DNA of 10,399 nucleotides from Arthrobacter sp. (GTDB lineage: Bacteria; Actinomycetota; Actinomycetes; Actinomycetales; Micrococcaceae), in contig JAGLBH010000048.1 of the NCBI GenBank assembly GCA_018260285.1, positions 1 through 10,399 on the forward strand, read 5' to 3'. The number at the start of each line of letters is the position of its first letter. The first letter of the stretch is position 1. The notes beneath the pieces are model-generated. The model saw only the letters and a list, made by a program, of their open reading frames with translations, had not been told where the DNA came from and did not search any database. A program made the position numbers and the translations under genes. This document shows positions 6,789 to 10,399 of the stretch, piece by piece.

Positions 6789-7256
6789 TCAGAGGGGCAG
6801 AGCGAAAAGCGGGCGTCCGGCGTCGACCGTCTCGCCGAGGACCTCCGAGGTGACGGAGTCCGCTGCGGAGTCAAGAATGACCACCGGGCACGTGGCGGAG
6901 AGGCCCTCGGCGCGGATGGCAGCCACGTCAGCCTCGACCATGAGATCGCCGGCAGACACCGTGTCCCCCTGCTGCGCGTGCACCGTGAAGCCGCGCCCTT
7001 TGAGGCTGACCGTGTCGATGCCGATGTGCACCAGGACGCCCGTCCCGCTCTCGTGCAGCAGCACGAAGGCATGCGGGTGGACCTTGACGACTTTTCCGTC
7101 CACGGGAGCGCAGACCTGCACTGTGCCCGCATCGTCGACGGGCTCGACCGTCACGCCGCCTCCGACCATTCCCTGGCTGAATACCGGGTCCGGCACCTCG
7201 GCGAGAGGCCGCACCGTGCCGGCCAGGGGAGAGAGGAGCATCGTCCGCTCCGTCAC
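6789..7256 (-). CDS. crr: PTS glucose-family EIIA subunit (Crr-like)
   Basis: A 155-aa cytoplasmic protein that receives phosphate from HPr and passes it to EIIB. The family marks are all present: SPLAGTVRPL (9-18), VPDPVFSQGMVGGG (21-34), the conserved support histidine His62 in VHPHAF, and the phosphorylated His77 in VLVHIGIDTV. The 15-residue spacing between the two histidines matches E. coli EIIA-Glc (His75 and His90). GRGF (87-90) and GDTV (97-100) complete the fold. The start is a GTG at 7256 that overlaps the EIIB stop as GTGA, so the two are translationally coupled. An internal ATG five codons later is possible but less likely. In actinobacteria Crr may serve several permeases. Here it sits with one permease set, and whether it also serves others cannot be judged. 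Confidence 0.93.
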   Translation of the reverse strand: MTERTMLLSPLAGTVRPLAEVPDPVFSQGMVGGGVTVEPVDDAGTVQVCAPVDGKVVKVHPHAFVLLHESGTGVLVHIGIDTVSLKGRGFTVHAQQGDTVSAGDLMVEADVAAIRAEGLSATCPVVILDSAADSVTSEVLGETVDAGRPLFALPL

Positions 7257-7483
7257 AGAAGGTCCTGGATGTCCTCAGCCAGGGAGTCGGCCTCCGGGCC
7301 CACGATGACCTGGACGATTCCTCCCTGGACGACGACGCCGTGCGCCCCGAGGGACTTCAGTGCAGCCTGGTCCACGAGCGAGCTGTCGGCGATCTCGCAG
7401 CGCAGGCGGGTGATGCAGCCTTCGATGTCCTCGACGTTGTCCGAACCGCCCAGCGCGGTCAGGATGTCCTGTGCTTTGCTCAT
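7253..7483 (-). CDS. PTS glucose/N-acetylglucosamine-family EIIB subunit
   Basis: A 76-aa stand-alone EIIB domain that accepts phosphate from EIIA and gives it to the sugar held by EIIC. The phosphocysteine is Cys23 in the signature GCITRLR, preceded by LGGSDNVEDI. The C-terminal half has LGAHGVVVQGGIVQVIVG, normal for the family. I start at the ATG at 7483 because GAGGAG lies five bases upstream. A GTG two codons earlier would put that site directly against the start codon. In many bacteria this domain is fused to EIIC; in streptomycetes it is separate (NagF), as here. It is the first gene of the leftward arm and overlaps EIIA by four bases. Confidence 0.93.
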   Translation of the reverse strand: MSKAQDILTALGGSDNVEDIEGCITRLRCEIADSSLVDQAALKSLGAHGVVVQGGIVQVIVGPEADSLAEDIQDLL

Positions 7484-7487
7484 GGCC

Positions 7488-7493
7488 ACTCCT
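7488..7493 (-). promoter_or_regulatory. Ribosome binding site of EIIB
   Basis: GAGGAG on the minus strand ends five bases before the ATG at 7483. It decides for this start against the in-frame GTG at 7489, which would overlap the binding site. Confidence 0.65.
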
Positions 7494-7503
7494 CAGAGAG
7501 ATA

Positions 7504-7527
7504 GATCACTGGTTATAATCAGTGATC
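7504..7527. promoter_or_regulatory. Palindromic operator of the PTS locus (DasR/NagR-like site)
   Basis: GATCACTG (7504-7511) and CAGTGATC (7520-7527) are perfect inverted copies around an eight-base spacer (GTTATAAT). Counting the spacer, 11 of 12 base pairs of the 24-bp palindrome match. The core ACTGGT...CAGT resembles the binding sites of GntR/HutC regulators such as DasR (ACTGGT-CTAG-ACCAGT, from memory of the published consensus). It lies midway between the divergent EIIB and EIIC starts and contains the TATAAT box of the rightward promoter, so binding should block it. It most likely binds the gntR product at 6038-6772. This is inference, but the symmetry is directly visible. Confidence 0.75.
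7514..7519 (+). promoter_or_regulatory. -10 box (TATAAT) of the rightward EIIC promoter
   Basis: A perfect TATAAT inside the palindrome. The expected transcript start near 7526 would give a leader of about 29 nt that includes AGGAG at 7545-7549. No good -35 is seen about 17 bp upstream (CCTCAG), so the promoter may rely on its strong -10. Confidence 0.6.
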
Positions 7528-7553
7528 ATATCTCAGACCTCCTCAGGAGTCAT
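7525..7553 (-). promoter_or_regulatory. Putative promoter of the leftward EIIB-EIIA-gntR operon
   Basis: On the minus strand ATGACT (7553-7548) and TATGAT (7530-7525) are separated by exactly 17 bp and match the -35 and -10 consensus at four and five of six positions. Transcription would start near 7518, inside the operator, leaving about 35 nt before the EIIB ATG. The -10 partly overlaps the operator arm, which fits joint repression of both arms. The -35 overlaps the EIIC start region on the other strand. Confidence 0.5.
7545..7549 (+). promoter_or_regulatory. Ribosome binding site of EIIC
   Basis: AGGAG ends five bases before the ATG at 7555. This selects 7555 over an in-frame GTG at 7522, which lies within the operator and has no binding site. 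Confidence 0.7.
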
Positions 7554-7554
7554 C

Positions 7555-8817
7555 ATGACCACGGAAAGCAGCGTCACCGGCGCAGAGACACCCGCCGCCT
7601 CGCCGAAGGGCGCACCCAAGGGCGACGGCCCCGCCATGAAAGTCCTCCAGCGGTTCGGGCGCAGCCTCATGCTGCCGATCGCCGCCCTGCCGGCAGCCGC
7701 ACTGCTCCTGCGCCTCGGGCAGGACGACATGCTCGGGAAATTCGACTCCCTCACAGTCGCGGCCCATGTCATCGGCGCGGCGGGCGGCGCCCTCTTCGAC
7801 AACTTGCCGCTGCTGTTCGCGGTCGGCATCTCCTTCGGGTTCGCCAAGAAGGGCGACGGGTCGACGGCGTTGGCCGCCGTCGTCGGCTATCTCGTCATGA
7901 CCAACGTCTTCAAGGTCATGGCCCCGGTTGTCCTCGGAGCCCCGGCCGCAGGGGAGAAGGACCCCGTCATCAACTACGGAGTGCTGGCCGGCATTCTCAT
8001 CGGCCTGACGTCCGCCCTCCTGTGGCAGCGGTTCCACCGGACCAAGCTGCCGGACTGGCTGGGCTTCTTCAGCGGCCGGCGTCTCGTCCCGATTCTCACC
8101 TCTCTGGCGGCCCTGGTCCTCGGCGTGGTGCTCAGCCTCATCTACCCGCTCTTCAACAGCGGGCTGACCTCGCTCGGCGACTTCGTGGCGGCCCACGCCA
8201 TCGTGGGCTCTGGCGTCTACGGCTTCCTCAACCGCATGCTCATCCCGCTGGGCCTCCACCACATTCTCAACTCCGTGGTCTGGTTCATCCTGGGCGACTA
8301 CAACGGCACGCACGGCGACCTCAACCGCTTCTTCGCGGGGGACCCGAGCGCCGGCGTCTTCATGACCGGCTTCTTCCCCATCATGATGTTCGCGCTGCCC
8401 GCCGCGGCGCTGGCCATCTACCAGGAGGCGCGCCCGTCCCAGCGGAAGGCCGTCGGCGGCATCATGCTCTCCACGGGATTCACCGCCTTCCTGACGGGCA
8501 TCACGGAGCCGCTGGAGTTCTCCTTCATGTTCGTGGCCTGGCCCCTTTACATCATCCACGCTGTGCTCATGGGCACGTCCCTCATGGTGACGAACGCCCT
8601 CGGCATCCACGCCGGGTTCGGGTTCTCTGCTGGCGCCATCGACTACGTTCTCAACTTCGGCATCTCCCAGAAGCCGCTCCTGCTGCTCCTCGTGGGGCTG
8701 GTCTACGCGGTGATCTACTACGTGCTGTTCCGCTTCGTCATCCGCAAGTGGAACCTTCGCACGCCGGGCCGCGAAGAGGAGACGGACCTGGAGAGCGCTG
8801 AGGCGCAGAGGTCCTGA
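7555..8817 (+). CDS. nagE: PTS N-acetylglucosamine-type EIIC permease
   Basis: A 420-aa integral membrane permease that binds and moves the sugar while EIIB phosphorylates it. After a polar N-terminus (1-30), about ten hydrophobic segments follow. GLHHILNSVVWF (233-244) and the stretch around GDLNRFFAGDPSAGVF (254-269) are of the N-acetylglucosamine (NagE) type; glucose permeases (PtsG) usually differ after GLHH. GITEPLEF (315-322) is the conserved substrate-site motif. There is no fused EIIB or EIIA domain; these are separate genes on the other strand, as with streptomycete NagE2/NagF. The partner proteins EI and HPr are not in the window. The gene is probably repressed by the neighbouring GntR protein through the palindrome at 7504-7527. 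It ends before a strong terminator hairpin. I am sure of EIIC and fairly sure of the amino-sugar specificity. Confidence 0.93.
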   Translation: MTTESSVTGAETPAASPKGAPKGDGPAMKVLQRFGRSLMLPIAALPAAALLLRLGQDDMLGKFDSLTVAAHVIGAAGGALFDNLPLLFAVGISFGFAKKGDGSTALAAVVGYLVMTNVFKVMAPVVLGAPAAGEKDPVINYGVLAGILIGLTSALLWQRFHRTKLPDWLGFFSGRRLVPILTSLAALVLGVVLSLIYPLFNSGLTSLGDFVAAHAIVGSGVYGFLNRMLIPLGLHHILNSVVWFILGDYNGTHGDLNRFFAGDPSAGVFMTGFFPIMMFALPAAALAIYQEARPSQRKAVGGIMLSTGFTAFLTGITEPLEFSFMFVAWPLYIIHAVLMGTSLMVTNALGIHAGFGFSAGAIDYVLNFGISQKPLLLLLVGLVYAVIYYVLFRFVIRKWNLRTPGREEETDLESAEAQRS

Positions 8818-8833
8818 CCGCTCCACCCCGGAC

Positions 8834-8872
8834 CGGGGCCAGCCCGCGGCACAATGCCCCTGGCTGGCCCCG
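8834..8872 (+). terminator. Hairpin terminator after EIIC
   Basis: CGGGGCCAGCC (8834-8844) and GGCTGGCCCCG (8862-8872) form a perfect 11-bp G+C-rich stem. The 17-base loop contains a nested GGC/GCC pair. The hairpin begins 16 bp after the EIIC stop. No U-tract follows, as is common for intrinsic terminators in G+C-rich actinobacteria. It separates EIIC from nrdF. Confidence 0.8.
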
Positions 8873-8877
8873 ACTAG

Positions 8878-9915
<1,038 letters not shown>

Positions 9916-9944
9916 GGCCCGTTTTCTCACAGGGTGCCGTTGGA

Positions 9945-9950
9945 TAGGTT
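9945..9950 (+). promoter_or_regulatory. Putative -10 element for leaderless glycerate kinase transcript
   Basis: TAGGTT followed by six bases (GGGGGC) and the ATG at 9957. The only G-rich run sits one base from the start codon, too close to act as a Shine-Dalgarno site. Transcription could also continue from nrdF, since no terminator is seen in the 41-bp gap. Confidence 0.4.
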
Positions 9951-9956
9951 GGGGGC

Positions 9957-10399
9957 ATGCGCATTGTTCTTGCTCCCGACAAATTCAAAGGCACCCTGAC
10001 TGCTGTCCAGGTGGCCGACGCCCTGGCCGTCGGGATTCGTGCCGCCGCGCCGGACACGCTCATCGACACCCTGCCGGTAGCCGATGGCGGCGACGGGACC
10101 GTCGACGCGTTTCTCCGTCTCGGCTGGTCCGGTGCTGCAGTGGAAGCCCCGGACTCGCTCGGCATGCTCCGCACCTCCGTGTTCGCCGTGCGGGGCGAGG
10201 CGGCCGTCCTCGAGATGGCCTCCGTGTGCGGCCTGGCGCTCACGCCCGAAGCGCAGCGCGACGGGCTGCGGGCCACCTCCCTCGGTCTGGGCCATGCGGT
10301 GCGCGCGGCCGTACAGCGAGGTGCGCGACACGTGGTCATCGGGCTCGGCGGCAGCGCAAGCACGGACGGCGGGGCTGGGTTCCTCCAGGGTCTCGGAGC
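9957..10399 (+). CDS. glxK: Glycerate kinase, N-terminal part (cut by the window edge)
   Basis: The first 147 codons of a glycerate kinase of the GlxK/GarK type, a cytoplasmic enzyme that phosphorylates D-glycerate with ATP and so feeds glyoxylate or serine-derived carbon into glycolysis. The start reads MRIVLAPDKFKGTLTA, the family's 'PDSFKG(S/T)LSA' N-terminus. LPVADGGDGTVDAF follows near residues 40-53, and GLGGSASTDGGAGF near 130-143 is the conserved glycine-rich substrate motif (usually GGSATNDGG). The rest, roughly 60 per cent of a normal 370-380 aa protein, is beyond the right edge. Whether the product is 2- or 3-phosphoglycerate cannot be told. No other glyoxylate genes are in the window. 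Confidence 0.93.
   Translation, partial: MRIVLAPDKFKGTLTAVQVADALAVGIRAAAPDTLIDTLPVADGGDGTVDAFLRLGWSGAAVEAPDSLGMLRTSVFAVRGEAAVLEMASVCGLALTPEAQRDGLRATSLGLGHAVRAAVQRGARHVVIGLGGSASTDGGAGFLQGLG

Noticed and set aside
6773..7132. A 120-codon N-terminal extension of the GntR regulator
   Set aside because: The extension lies on the same strand as EIIA in another frame. Its sequence is Arg/Ser-rich, and a normal-length regulator starts at the ATG at 6772.
6654..8801. A 715-codon plus-strand frame across gntR, EIIA, EIIB and EIIC
   Set aside because: It is antisense to three real genes and out of frame with the fourth. The product is low-complexity (Arg, Pro, His) and shows no family features.

Overview
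The window is G+C-rich, gene-dense bacterial DNA with GTG starts, GTGA overlaps and several genes that look leaderless. It also carries an NrdF-type (class Ib) ribonucleotide reductase and a Streptomyces-like GlcNAc/glucose phosphotransferase set under a GntR/HutC regulator. Together these point to a high-G+C Gram-positive bacterium (Actinomycetota). Micrococcales is my guess, and the genus cannot be read from the sequence.

Layout. (1) Positions 1-56, minus strand: the first 18 codons of a short-chain dehydrogenase/reductase that runs off the left edge. (2) Positions 101-6072: four related genes (called A, B, C and D here) on the plus strand. They encode membrane proteins of 369, 477, 288 and 407 aa, built from nine copies of one module: usually two membrane helices followed by a small beta-rich domain resembling bacterial PH (bPH) domains. 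Their function is unknown. A minus-strand MFS exporter gene (2606-3808) lies between B and C. (3) Positions 6038-8817: a sugar phosphotransferase locus. EIIB, EIIA and a GntR/HutC regulator are read leftward. The membrane permease EIIC, of the N-acetylglucosamine type, is read rightward. The two arms share a short intergenic region with a near-perfect 24-bp palindrome that overlaps a perfect TATAAT box and is very likely the regulator's operator. (4) Positions 8834-9915: a strong hairpin terminator, then a stand-alone nrdF. (5) From 9957 to the right edge: the start of a glycerate kinase gene.

How the parts fit. The PTS locus is a nearly complete sugar-specific unit with its own A, B and C subunits plus regulator. 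It lacks only the general proteins EI and HPr, and no downstream amino-sugar enzymes (NagA, NagB) are visible here. The A-D cluster is the least understood part: a local paralogous expansion of a PH-like membrane module, with its members differing in module number and in whether the first module has lost its helices. nrdF and the glycerate kinase are housekeeping or metabolic genes without obvious partners in the window.

Across genes, five of eleven start codons (SDR, D, gntR, nrdF, glycerate kinase) have a TANNNT hexamer exactly 6-7 nt upstream and poor or doubtful Shine-Dalgarno sequences. This is what leaderless transcripts look like in actinobacteria. No tRNA, rRNA, CRISPR array, insertion sequence or prophage gene was seen.
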